DNA from: an uncultured Prevotella sp.
GTDB lineage: Bacteria; Bacteroidota; Bacteroidia; Bacteroidales; Bacteroidaceae
Direction: 5' to 3'
Assembly: GCA_938018155.1 (NCBI GenBank)
Contig: CALIIG010000148.1
Location: 1-11,416 of the forward strand
Length of the DNA: 11,416 nucleotides
Position 1 is the stretch's first letter, and every line of letters starts with the position of its first letter. Below the pieces are notes generated by a model. The model was not told the origin of the DNA and did no database searches. It saw only the letters and a list, made by a program, of their open reading frames with translations. This document shows, in pieces, positions 1 to 7,157 of the stretch. A program made the position numbers and the translations under genes.

Positions 1-412
1 TTTACAGCGAGGTAACTTCTTTATTTTCAGTTAGATACATTTTAAGAATTATTTTACATCGTAAAGGCAAGTTAATTGTGCCGTAAACGCAAAAAACTGA
101 TTCTTTTTTCATGCTGGTATGCTGTTTTTAAAATATCCTGTTAATAAAATATAGGGTGTGACATACCGTTGTTCCTCCATTTTGCTAAAATAGTTAGGTT
201 TCCGAGGTTGTTTTGTTCTAAAACAAGCATTTTTGAAGTGTTAAATGATTACCAAATAATTTTACAAACGGATTTATACTACATGCGGTCCGGCTTCATG
301 GTGTATACCTGTTGCCCCAATATCAGGATGGCATGACCGGTATATTGTTATTTTGTACTTACTTGTTTGTTTTGAGTGGAAGATAAAACATGTACTTCTT
401 TTTATTCTCTTT
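1..412. other. Gene-free AT-rich stretch downstream of the vsr gene
   Basis: No convincing gene is visible. All frames on both strands are broken by frequent stops, and the only longer frame (minus strand, running in from the vsr end) has no recognisable family. A short AT-rich inverted repeat (TTGTTTT at 208-214 and AAAACAA at 220-226, followed by a T run) could be a weak plus-strand terminator. No clear terminator for the minus-strand restriction-modification operon was found. CCGG/CATG motifs near 288-299 and 331-341 can pair with one another, but only imperfectly. The stretch may be decayed or spacer DNA at the edge of the acquired restriction locus. Confidence 0.5.
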
Positions 413-922
413 TTATTTCTCTTCCAGAACAGGGGCAGGTTCTGCTGCAATTCCATATTCGTCAGTTTCACTAATGGACGGATAGGGTATGGAACGGTCT
501 TGTAAAAATATATGGTTGAGCGTGAAAGCGAGAGATTGCAGGGTGGTATTTTGTTTTTCTCCTTTCAACTCGCATTCCCATATGACGATACAGTGCCATC
601 CCATTTTTGCAAGTTTGCGCTGTACATCTGAATCATGACGCTGATTCTTGCTTATCTTATTAGTCCAAAAATCTGTATTGGTTTTGGGGATAACAAAGTG
701 CTTACAGCCTTTATGTCCGTGCCAGAAGCATCCGTTTACAAACACACAAGTACGATATTTGCGCAGTACAATATCAGGATGCCCGGGCAACCGGTCACAG
801 TTTAACCTGTAACGGAATCCGTGCTTCCATAAGTAATGTCGTACGATAAGCTCTGGTTTCGTATTCTTAGACCGTATTGCCGACATGTTTCTGTGACGTT
901 GTTGTGCGCTTAGTACATCCAT
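413..922 (-). CDS. vsr: Very short patch repair (Vsr) mismatch endonuclease
   Basis: This 169-residue protein should nick DNA 5' of the T in T:G mismatches that arise when 5-methylcytosine deaminates within CCWGG, starting very short patch repair. The family signature is complete. MSAIRSKNTKPEL (residues 13-25) is the conserved N-terminal helix region. LPGHPDIV follows, with D50 matching the catalytic Asp51 of E. coli Vsr. GCFWHGH (64-70) holds the catalytic-site His68. C65, H70, C73 and C117 (in WECEL, 115-119) fit the structural zinc site. The tail after about residue 140 is longer than needed and not conserved. It is the last gene of the methyltransferase-endonuclease-vsr operon and starts 13 bp after the endonuclease stop. 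A vsr gene beside a cytosine methyltransferase is the usual arrangement, and it supports CCWGG as the methylated site. Confidence 0.95.
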   Translation of the reverse strand: MDVLSAQQRHRNMSAIRSKNTKPELIVRHYLWKHGFRYRLNCDRLPGHPDIVLRKYRTCVFVNGCFWHGHKGCKHFVIPKTNTDFWTNKISKNQRHDSDVQRKLAKMGWHCIVIWECELKGEKQNTTLQSLAFTLNHIFLQDRSIPYPSISETDEYGIAAEPAPVLEEK

Positions 923-935
923 TCAGCCAGTTGTT

Positions 936-2132
936 TTAGCGTACCAGGAATATCTTTGGCGTTTTGTTTTGCTTTTCTTTTACCAATTGAATGAAGCGGT
1001 TCAGGTCCAAAATTTCAGATTGGTATTCTGCAGGGTAGTTTTTTATATATTTGTGTGGAACAACAAGTGTAACATTTTCATTTCTCATTTCTTTCAACTG
1101 ATTTTTGGAGATAGCTTGCTGTAGGGTGAACAAATGCTTCTCTGATATTCGGTTTGCCTCGTTAATGACCTGACGCCAACGGTCTTTACATGTTGTTTTT
1201 GCAGTCAGGGAGATCAACAAGTCTGCCGGGAACTCGAAATTGTGATAGCATATTCCATTCGGAAATATAAAATCAGGCTTTTTCCTATCCTCTGTATTAA
1301 CTTGTTCTTCATATAATATATTGCTTGCATCAAAGATGGCAGCAAGATGGTGTTCCAGAGATTTCCCCGCGCGTGATTTGCGCCGGTTCAGTATCTGATT
1401 GGCTGCAACAGTAAACGATTTTACATCATGAAAGGGTGTGCCTATGATGTTTTTACAAATCTTATTCTCTATTTTCTGAAACAGAATATATTCTGTATCT
1501 ATCCAGTTTAAGAGCATTTGGTCGGGTTCTGATTTAATACGGCTTAAATTTATATGAAAGGCTTCATCATAGCATATTCTTGCAAAGTTGGCTGTTTGGG
1601 TAGTTTCGGGGAAATCATAAAGTTGGGATACAATGTTGTTCAGCAGGCCATTGAGTTTCTCTTCGGGTTTTTCTCTTTCTGCAATATCAATTAACTGGTT
1701 GGTCTTATCGGGTGAAAGATTGAAAAACGACAGGAAACTGTCAATATCTTCATCATTCGATAATATGTAGCCAACATAGTTTTCCTCATCAATTTCTGCA
1801 AGTATCAGGAGGCTTCCCACATGATCATCATTAAGAAAAGGGAAGTTATGTCCGAATCTCGTAATGCGGAACTCGTTTCTTGTACCCTTTCCATAGTATA
1901 TGAATCTGCTTTTAGTAACAAAGTCGTCCTGCCATTTTATATTTACATATTTATCTTTATTCTGCCCTCGTTGGACGGGTTCTTCGAATAGAAGCCTCGC
2001 TGCATTCTTTGGAATATAGAAACCTGCCTGGTGCGCACCTGTGGTTCCCGTATCATTAGCTGTAATATATCTGCAAAAAGCACATTGGGATGATAGAATG
2101 TCTTGTATTGTTTTGGAGAGAACTTCTTCCAT
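936..2132 (-). CDS. EcoRII-type type II restriction endonuclease
   Basis: This 398-residue protein is close to the 404 residues of EcoRII, which cleaves CCWGG only after binding two sites. Two domains are visible. The N-terminal effector DNA-binding domain (about 20-140) contains the run NDTGTTGAHQAGFYIP at 26-41, like the EcoRII N domain. The C-terminal PD-(D/E)XK nuclease domain covers about 245-385 and carries RRKSRAGKSLEHHL (250-263), KKPDFIFP (284-291) and LTAKTTCKDRW (309-319). Candidate catalytic residues are E260, D287, Y296 and K312; the last two line up with EcoRII Tyr308 and Lys324 by a constant 12-residue offset. The gene starts 2 bp after the methyltransferase stop, so the two are probably translationally coupled. 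In the known EcoRII system the two genes are arranged convergently, so this co-directional order differs. CCWGG specificity is inferred from homology. Confidence 0.93.
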   Translation of the reverse strand: MEEVLSKTIQDILSSQCAFCRYITANDTGTTGAHQAGFYIPKNAARLLFEEPVQRGQNKDKYVNIKWQDDFVTKSRFIYYGKGTRNEFRITRFGHNFPFLNDDHVGSLLILAEIDEENYVGYILSNDEDIDSFLSFFNLSPDKTNQLIDIAEREKPEEKLNGLLNNIVSQLYDFPETTQTANFARICYDEAFHINLSRIKSEPDQMLLNWIDTEYILFQKIENKICKNIIGTPFHDVKSFTVAANQILNRRKSRAGKSLEHHLAAIFDASNILYEEQVNTEDRKKPDFIFPNGICYHNFEFPADLLISLTAKTTCKDRWRQVINEANRISEKHLFTLQQAISKNQLKEMRNENVTLVVPHKYIKNYPAEYQSEILDLNRFIQLVKEKQNKTPKIFLVR

Positions 2133-2134
2133 TA

Positions 2135-3424
2135 CTACTTTATCTTTAAGGTGGCTAACATTTGTCCTGCAACAGCAGAAATCAGGGGAACAATAACAGA
2201 ATTGCCAAACTGCCTGTAAGCCTGAACGTCTGATACTGCGTTTATGATATAATCATCAGGATAGCCCATGAGGCGCGCACATTCCCTGGGGGAAAGTTTT
2301 CTTGGGTTTATTCCTTCGCCTTGTGGTATCAGAATCTCTGACCCGTCTTTGTAATAGCGAGCACTTAATGTCCTTGTAATACCGTTTAAATCAGCAAGTC
2401 CGAACCCGAATCCGTTACCTTTCGCTTTTTGTTTAACTGCATAGTTCTGAAGATATGTCCATAGCCTGTTAGACAAAGTATATTTGGAGTCTGTCTGATT
2501 ATCGAGTATATCTCTGACTTTCATTTTAGGATCTCCTGACTTTGGAAATTCGAAGTGTTCTTTTCCATGAAAGCGTTTTTTGTCAAACCCGACAATTATA
2601 ATTCGCTCTCTGTGTTGGGGTACGAAAGCTTTACCATCCATAACCTGATAGTGTATGGAGTAATTAAGCTCTTCTAACGTTTCCCGAATTACCTTAAACG
2701 TTTTTCCTTTATCATGTGCTACGAGGTTTTTTACATTCTCCAGGAAAAAGGCTTTAGGACGGAATCGGCGTAATATTTCTGCAACATCAAAGAATAACGT
2801 ACCTTGTGTCTTGTCTGCAAAGCCTGTCGGGCGGCCTAAACTGTTTTTCTTTGCAACGCCGGCAATAGAAAAAGGCTGGCATGGAAACCCTGCACATAGT
2901 ATGTCAAAGTTCTTGGGTATAAAGCTTTTTGTCGACTCTAATGTTATATCTCCAAAAGGCATTTCACCATAATTAACAAGATATGTCTTTTGAGAGAACT
3001 TGTTCCACTCTGATGAAAACAAACACTTTCCTCCATGCTCCTGCATGGCTAAGCGAAAACCGCCTATACCTGCAAATAGATCTATAAATGTGAATTTGGG
3101 CTTATTGGGACCAGGAAATGGTACATTTATGAAGTCTGTAAAAAGATTTGTTTCAAAAGGATTGTCACAAACAACATGGATATCTTTCTCTGAATAATTT
3201 TCAAGCTCTCCCCGAGAATCGAGATATACTTTTATAGCAGCCGTAATTTTTTCTTTATACCGGTTATCTTGTAAATGGTCATTTGTGTAAGATTTGTTGT
3301 GCAAATATTGGCTTAAAACTGCTATTTGGTTGGCATATGAGGCTTCTCCATAGATACGAACGCCGTCCTTATATTCTTTTTCAGGAAAATTTACCAGTCT
3401 TGTATTCTTCTCCATATGTAACAT
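2135..3424 (-). CDS. dcm: DNA (cytosine-5) methyltransferase, Dcm/M.EcoRII type
   Basis: This 429-residue enzyme transfers a methyl group from S-adenosylmethionine to carbon 5 of a cytosine, probably the second C of CCWGG, and so protects host DNA from the adjacent endonuclease. All key C5-methyltransferase motifs are present in order: motif I FIDLFAGIGGF (113-123), motif IV GFPCQPFS (179-186) with catalytic C182, motif VI ENV (229-231), motif VIII QHRER (270-274), the target-recognition region (about 280-350), motif IX around LSARYYKDGSE (353-363) and motif X RQFGNSV (404-410). An N-terminal extension of about 110 residues precedes motif I. In related enzymes (M.SsoII, M.EcoRII) such an extension binds DNA and represses its own promoter. 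A -7-like box lies only 8 nt before this ATG, so M4 (start at 3415) is a plausible alternative start. It is the first gene of the operon. Confidence 0.95.
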   Translation of the reverse strand: MLHMEKNTRLVNFPEKEYKDGVRIYGEASYANQIAVLSQYLHNKSYTNDHLQDNRYKEKITAAIKVYLDSRGELENYSEKDIHVVCDNPFETNLFTDFINVPFPGPNKPKFTFIDLFAGIGGFRLAMQEHGGKCLFSSEWNKFSQKTYLVNYGEMPFGDITLESTKSFIPKNFDILCAGFPCQPFSIAGVAKKNSLGRPTGFADKTQGTLFFDVAEILRRFRPKAFFLENVKNLVAHDKGKTFKVIRETLEELNYSIHYQVMDGKAFVPQHRERIIIVGFDKKRFHGKEHFEFPKSGDPKMKVRDILDNQTDSKYTLSNRLWTYLQNYAVKQKAKGNGFGFGLADLNGITRTLSARYYKDGSEILIPQGEGINPRKLSPRECARLMGYPDDYIINAVSDVQAYRQFGNSVIVPLISAVAGQMLATLKIK

Positions 3425-3432
3425 TTTAATTG

Positions 3433-3440
3433 CAAAAATA
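3433..3440 (-). promoter_or_regulatory. Bacteroidetes -7 box (TATTTTTG) for the methyltransferase operon
   Basis: The minus strand reads TATTTTTG, matching the Bacteroidetes -7 consensus TAnnTTTG. It ends 8 nt before the annotated ATG at 3424 and 17 nt before the alternative ATG at 3415. No good TTTG -33 element is seen at the usual distance. If it is used, the mRNA leader is only a few bases long or translation starts at the second methionine. Confidence 0.5.
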
Positions 3441-3470
3441 GGGAAATAAAATGAGATTGTTTATGGAAAT

Positions 3471-3489
3471 GTATATAAAAAGTATATAC
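3471..3489. promoter_or_regulatory. Inverted repeat GTATATA-N5-TATATAC upstream of the methyltransferase
   Basis: Perfect 7-bp arms (3471-3477 and 3483-3489) flank the spacer AAAAG, in the intergenic space 47-65 bp ahead of the methyltransferase start. The position and symmetry suit an operator for autoregulation by the N-terminal extension of the methyltransferase, as known for M.SsoII-like enzymes. The region is very AT-rich, so chance is a real alternative. Confidence 0.35.
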
Positions 3490-3621
3490 GTATTGGAGCT
3501 ATCTCTGTTCCTTATATTCATAATTTGATGTTTATATTTTGTTTCGTTATAACTTCAATCTTATATTAAGTTTACTTTTGTTTTAACGCGTCTTAACCCT
3601 TTAGCGTCAAATTTGTTACTA

Positions 3622-3650
3622 TTTGGGCATGTTTACAGGTAGTATCTTTG
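3622..3650 (+). promoter_or_regulatory. Bacteroidetes-type promoter (TTTG / TATCTTTG) upstream of the hcp remnant
   Basis: TTTG at 3622-3625 and TATCTTTG at 3643-3650 fit the -33 TTTG and -7 TAnnTTTG consensus, although the 17-bp spacing is slightly short. The -7 box lies 43 nt before the ATG at 3694. The promoter seems to have outlived the gene it served. Confidence 0.55.
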
Positions 3651-3693
3651 CAGCCATTTATACGTTATTATCAAAAACGGAATTATAATAGAG

Positions 3694-4381
3694 ATGGAAA
3701 ATCAGATGTTTTGTTTCCAATGGCAGGAAACTGCTAAAGGAACGGGACGTACCGTTCGAGGCGTTTGTGGAAAGTTGCCGGAAACATCACGATGGCAAGA
3801 CTTGTTAATTGGTGTAGTTCGTGGCTTAGGAATAATAGGTCATATGTTGAATGGTGCAGGCGTGTCTTATGATAAGCAAACAGTAGGCGATATAATTGTT
3901 GATGGTCTTTTTGCCTGCATCACCAATGCTAACTTCGATGACAACTCACTTCTTGGTCGTGTTGACAAGGCGTTGGCAGTAAAACGCCAATTGCTCGATA
4001 TTGCCCAAGTGGCAAAAGTAGCATTGCCCGATTATCAGGAAGTGAAGTGGGAAGGTGAGAAAACCGGCTATTCCTCGTGTGCCTGATGCGGGTCAGTGTA
4101 ACGACTCTTACTCGTGGACAGTGGTGGCTATGAGGCTTAAGGAGATATTCGGAGCCAACGATATTAACGACCTTCCTATCTTTTTCAACATCGCTTGGTA
4201 CGAGCAGAAGGCTGTAATCGTGCTGTTAGCTCTGCTTATCTTAGGCGTAAAGAATATTCATATCGGCCCAACGCTGCCAGCCTTCGTTTCAGAAGGCGTG
4301 CTCAAAGTGTTGGTAGATAACTTTGGTTTAAGCGGTATCTCTACGGTAGAAGAGGATATTAAGAACTACGTATTGAGCTAA
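3694..4381 (+). pseudogene. hcp: Hybrid-cluster protein (hydroxylamine/NO reductase) remnant with internal deletion
   Basis: Two reading frames together show the two ends of an Hcp protein. Intact Hcp is an Fe-S/hybrid-cluster enzyme of about 550 residues that reduces NO or hydroxylamine. The first frame (3694-4086) gives the N-terminal part, including QETAKGTG and TVRGVCGK. The second frame (usable from about 4055 to 4381) gives the C-terminal part, with [20 protein letters not shown] and [15 protein letters not shown]. The roughly 300 middle codons are missing, and the reading frame changes at the junction near 4045-4070. Two of the four N-terminal cluster cysteines are also lost: in the C-x2-C-x8-C-x5-C pattern positions 2 and 3 are W10 (TGG) and R19 (CGT), while C7 and C25 remain. 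The product cannot be a working Hcp. An assembly error could explain the deletion, but not easily both cysteine changes. Confidence 0.9.
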
Positions 4382-4401
4382 GGCTCGTATTAAAATGTAA
4401 G

Positions 4402-4444
4402 AAGAAGGACACAAAGCGGGTACAATCCCCCTTGTGTCCTTCTT
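4402..4444. terminator. Hairpin terminator between hcp remnant and the convergent exported-protein gene
   Basis: A perfect 13-bp stem (AAGAAGGACACAA at 4402-4414, TTGTGTCCTTCTT at 4432-4444) surrounds a 17-base loop in which GGG and CCC can pair further. It begins 20 bp after the hcp remnant stop and lies 34 bp beyond the stop of the gene coming from the right. It is followed by only a short T stretch, but its position suits a bidirectional terminator. Confidence 0.8.
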
Positions 4445-4478
4445 GTTTCATGATGGCCATTCGGTGCCCGGAGCAGGG

Positions 4479-5000
4479 CTATTGGCGGTATGGTATCTTG
4501 GGAGAGCTGGTAATTATTTGGCGGGGAGGCTCTGCTTGCCACGATGTTACCTGAAAAATGATGCGCGACACGGCCTTACGGTATTCCTCGGGATAGCAGA
4601 ATGTGAGGACGTACCAGCAGTTCTCACGCAATACTCCGCGGCTTAGGCTGACGTATCCGCTGAAGTCTTGCAGGCTGTGGCTTGTGGTAAAGCTGCTGTC
4701 TTTGCAGGCAATGGCACTCTTTGGAAGCACACGGCATGTCAGAACCATGTTGGTTCCGTTGCTATGATATGAAAAACTGACGTGCCCTGGACCGTACCAC
4801 GGTTCACTGCTTTCTTTGAAAAACGAAGGGTAGGAGAATGTATAGTTGAAGTCTCGGTCGGCATAGGTATTGAAGTTTGCGAAGTTCATGGCTTCCTGAA
4901 ACTTCATGGGTTCAGGCCGTTCATCTTCTTTTTTCATACTTATATCGGCTATAAAGGCCAACGTTGCCAGAAGCAGCATCACGGATAAAAGCTTTTTCAT
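4479..5000 (-). CDS. Small exported protein of unknown function
   Basis: I do not recognise a family for this 173-residue protein. The N terminus (MKKLLSVMLLLATLAFIADIS) is a signal peptide or signal anchor without a lipobox cysteine. After a charged linker the body (about 48-155) looks like a beta-rich globular domain, starting with the aromatic stretch DFNYTFSYPSFFK (50-62), and has four cysteines (C89, C99, C128, C135) that could form disulfides in the periplasm. The Pro/Ser-rich tail (157-173) looks disordered. The start is 13 bp after the barrel protein stop on the same strand, so the two genes are very probably cotranscribed. A role as a periplasmic or surface partner of the barrel protein is inferred from position only. 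Confidence 0.75.
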   Translation of the reverse strand: MKKLLSVMLLLATLAFIADISMKKEDERPEPMKFQEAMNFANFNTYADRDFNYTFSYPSFFKESSEPWYGPGHVSFSYHSNGTNMVLTCRVLPKSAIACKDSSFTTSHSLQDFSGYVSLSRGVLRENCWYVLTFCYPEEYRKAVSRIIFQVTSWQAEPPRQIITSSPKIPYRQ

Positions 5001-5013
5001 GGTTCGGATAACG

Positions 5014-7101
5014 TTATTTCATGATGCCGTTTTCGGTGTCGCGGTTGTTCAATGTTCGCGTGACGGCTCGTGAACGGTGCCCTTTCTGCAGTCGCCATAC
5101 GAAAGAGAGGGAGAGTTGGTTGCCGCTGTCGGTAGAACTGTAGCTATACTGGCGGTGAAGAAAACGGTTCACTAACTCGGGATGATATTCTCTTACGCGG
5201 TGGCTGAAAGGGTTGAGCCACATCAGCGAAAGCGTGCACGGGCCCATACGATAGGAGCAATTGAGCACGCATTGTGCCCCTTGCCGTATAATGGTTTCGC
5301 CTTCCATGGCACGCCATCCATTGTCAGCCGTGAGGCTTATAGTCCATCGTCCCAGATAGGCTGTGGTCTGCATGCTATAGTTATAGGCTGTGTAGCGATG
5401 CTCATAATTGTCGCCGTGGTTGGCAAAATGGTTGATGTAGCCTGCCAGAAAGCACGAAAGCTTGTCAGGAATAAGCTGATATTGTGCATAGGCCGTGCAG
5501 TAAAGCATGTCAATTCCTTTCTGATTTTTTTGCGTATAATAGAAGTGGTCGTCGGCCGATCGCGTATAAAAAGCCATGTTGCAGTGGCGTTCAGCCCAGT
5601 ACATGACGTTTAAATTGGCGGTAAGGCGCGGCAGCGTCAGGGTGGCATCAAGAGTGTGTTCGGTGCGTCGGCTTGGTTTAAGGTCAGGACTTCCTACCGA
5701 CCACTCTCTGCTTCCCTGTCGGATAGCCGTGTTGCTAATCATGGCTACGCGACTGACGAAGGGGTTTATCTCAAAGCCATACTTCAAGGTGAGCGGCGCG
5801 ACAGGCTGGTAGCTGACGGTAATTTTCGGCCGGAAGAGCCAGAAGTTATATCGGTGTTCGTGCTGGCGATAACCGAGAAGGGTCATGCCTGCACCTGCCG
5901 AGTAGCTTAGTTTTGACACATTTCCCTGGGCCTCGACATACAGGTAAGCACTGCCATTATGGATGGGAGTGGTGGAGAGTACGTCGCCCGTATAGCTGTT
6001 GTACGTATATTTCAAGAGTCCTTTATATCCGGCCGACAACGTAAAAGGCTTTAGTTTGGTTTCGTAAATAGCCTCTGAAAGGAGCGACCATACGTTCCCA
6101 TGTACAGAGAATTTATACGGTCCGCCTTCGTCGTTATAGTGATTTTCGTCTGTGTTGATGTGGGTAACAACGAGGTTTGCGGTAAGCGAGCGACGACTTC
6201 CCAGACGGCGTGTAAGATAGAGGTCGAGTGAAGGACTGAACGATAGGGAAGCGTGCTTCTGCAATGACAGATAGGATGAGGTTCCCTCACTGACTAACGT
6301 GTGCGTTAAATCAGTGGGTTCGTGGCTGAAATCACTCGATAACCGTACCTGGAATACGTTGTCGAGCGAGTCGGTAAGGCTGTATTTCAGCTGTACTTTA
6401 TTGTCAAATTCGCGCATGCGTGTGTCCTGAGATGTTCGCGAAACTATATGGTGTGTACCGTTGTTTAGCAGATAATCGGCCAGCTCTTCCGACTGTCCGC
6501 CTCGGGCATCCTGATAGCCAAGGTCGTAGTTTAGCCCCCATTCTGAGTTTCGGTGTGCCAGATTGGTATAAACCGTATTATGTCCGCTGTAGGTGGTAAG
6601 GGCGTTGGTGAGATCGGTTCCCACGCTGTAGCCCGTCTCGGTACGACGCGTAACGATGTTGATGACGTAGGCGACGTCTTCTCCGTAGCGCAGTCCCGGA
6701 TGGTCAATAAAGTGGATATGAAGTATGGTTTTGGGGTCAAGACCGATGATGTCTGTTTGTGAGGCAATGGCTCCATTGAGTCGGAGCTGGACAGTACCGA
6801 GGTTATTCAGTGCCGTAACCGTATGTTTTATTTCGTCAATCCTGACATGAGGTAGTCCGATGCGGCCTAACAAGCCGTAACTGTTTGCTGCGGCTTCCTT
6901 GGCTTTTGCCGATGGAAAATAAACGCGGCCGTCGTTTCGGGTTATAATACGCGCAGCTTTCACATTAACTTCCTGTAGGGTGAGGGCAGAGTCGGCGGGG
7001 GCAGGTAAGGGGATATTCTTTGTGGGGATAGAATCATTCTGTGCCCAGGTCTCGACAGAACTGATGAAAAGGGTAAAAAATAACAATAGATTTTTCTTCA
7101 T
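5014..7101 (-). CDS. TonB-dependent-receptor-like outer-membrane plug/beta-barrel protein
   Basis: The start at 7101 gives 695 residues and puts a normal signal peptide first (MKKNLLLFFTLFISSVETWAQ). The frame is open upstream to an ATG at 7164, but a TATCTTTG promoter box at 7118-7125 falls inside that extension, so the longer form is unlikely. After a Pro-rich linker and the phrase LTLQEVNVKA comes a plug-like domain (roughly residues 50-155) with QLRLNGAIAS, LDPKTILHIHFIDHPGLRYG and a closing YVINIVTRR. The remainder is a long series of alternating amphipathic strands typical of a barrel and resembling the outer-membrane beta-barrel family PF14905. No carboxypeptidase-like regulatory domain and no SusD partner are present, so glycan import of the SusCD type is not supported. 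The substrate is unknown. Some 20 residues follow the last barrel-like strand. It lies downstream of a membrane-bound regulator and upstream of a small exported protein. Confidence 0.85.
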   Translation of the reverse strand: MKKNLLLFFTLFISSVETWAQNDSIPTKNIPLPAPADSALTLQEVNVKAARIITRNDGRVYFPSAKAKEAAANSYGLLGRIGLPHVRIDEIKHTVTALNNLGTVQLRLNGAIASQTDIIGLDPKTILHIHFIDHPGLRYGEDVAYVINIVTRRTETGYSVGTDLTNALTTYSGHNTVYTNLAHRNSEWGLNYDLGYQDARGGQSEELADYLLNNGTHHIVSRTSQDTRMREFDNKVQLKYSLTDSLDNVFQVRLSSDFSHEPTDLTHTLVSEGTSSYLSLQKHASLSFSPSLDLYLTRRLGSRRSLTANLVVTHINTDENHYNDEGGPYKFSVHGNVWSLLSEAIYETKLKPFTLSAGYKGLLKYTYNSYTGDVLSTTPIHNGSAYLYVEAQGNVSKLSYSAGAGMTLLGYRQHEHRYNFWLFRPKITVSYQPVAPLTLKYGFEINPFVSRVAMISNTAIRQGSREWSVGSPDLKPSRRTEHTLDATLTLPRLTANLNVMYWAERHCNMAFYTRSADDHFYYTQKNQKGIDMLYCTAYAQYQLIPDKLSCFLAGYINHFANHGDNYEHRYTAYNYSMQTTAYLGRWTISLTADNGWRAMEGETIIRQGAQCVLNCSYRMGPCTLSLMWLNPFSHRVREYHPELVNRFLHRQYSYSSTDSGNQLSLSFVWRLQKGHRSRAVTRTLNNRDTENGIMK

Positions 7102-7117
7102 TTTACGATTTTTGCCA

Positions 7118-7125
7118 CAAAGATA
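7118..7125 (-). promoter_or_regulatory. -7 box (TATCTTTG) for the barrel-protein operon
   Basis: The minus strand reads TATCTTTG, an exact TAnnTTTG match, ending 16 nt before the ATG at 7101. There is no clear TTTG -33 element; the equivalent position (about 7145-7150) is only T-rich. This suggests a promoter that needs an activator, and the repeat cluster at 7158-7192 is directly upstream. Confidence 0.6.
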
Positions 7126-7157
7126 AATGGCAATAAGAGAATGGAAGAAAAACCTTA

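Noticed and set aside
208..235. Inverted repeat TTGTTTT / AAAACAA followed by a T run as a terminator
   Set aside because: The stem is almost pure A-T and no plus-strand gene precedes it in the window; kept only as a remark on the gene-free stretch.
274..471. Minus-strand open frame of 65 codons overlapping the end of vsr
   Set aside because: It overlaps the supported vsr frame, has a composition unlike a protein and matches no family I know.
3588..3608. Direct repeat GCGTC (3588-3592 and 3604-3608) upstream of the hcp remnant as a regulator site
   Set aside because: Only 5 bp long, the flanks do not extend the match, and no regulator can be linked to it.
5182..5910. Several plus-strand open frames inside the barrel gene
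   Set aside because: They lie antisense to a long well-supported coding region, lack domains and have no promoter or start context; shadows of the real gene.
6051..6776. Additional minus-strand frames inside the barrel gene (6051-6290, 6531-6776)
   Set aside because: They are in other frames of the same strand as the barrel protein and show no independent coding signal.
5014..7101. SusC/SusD-type polysaccharide utilisation locus
   Set aside because: The barrel protein lacks the carboxypeptidase-like N-terminal domain of SusC, there is no SusD gene and no glycan-degrading enzyme nearby; the hydrolase is a different type and divergently transcribed.
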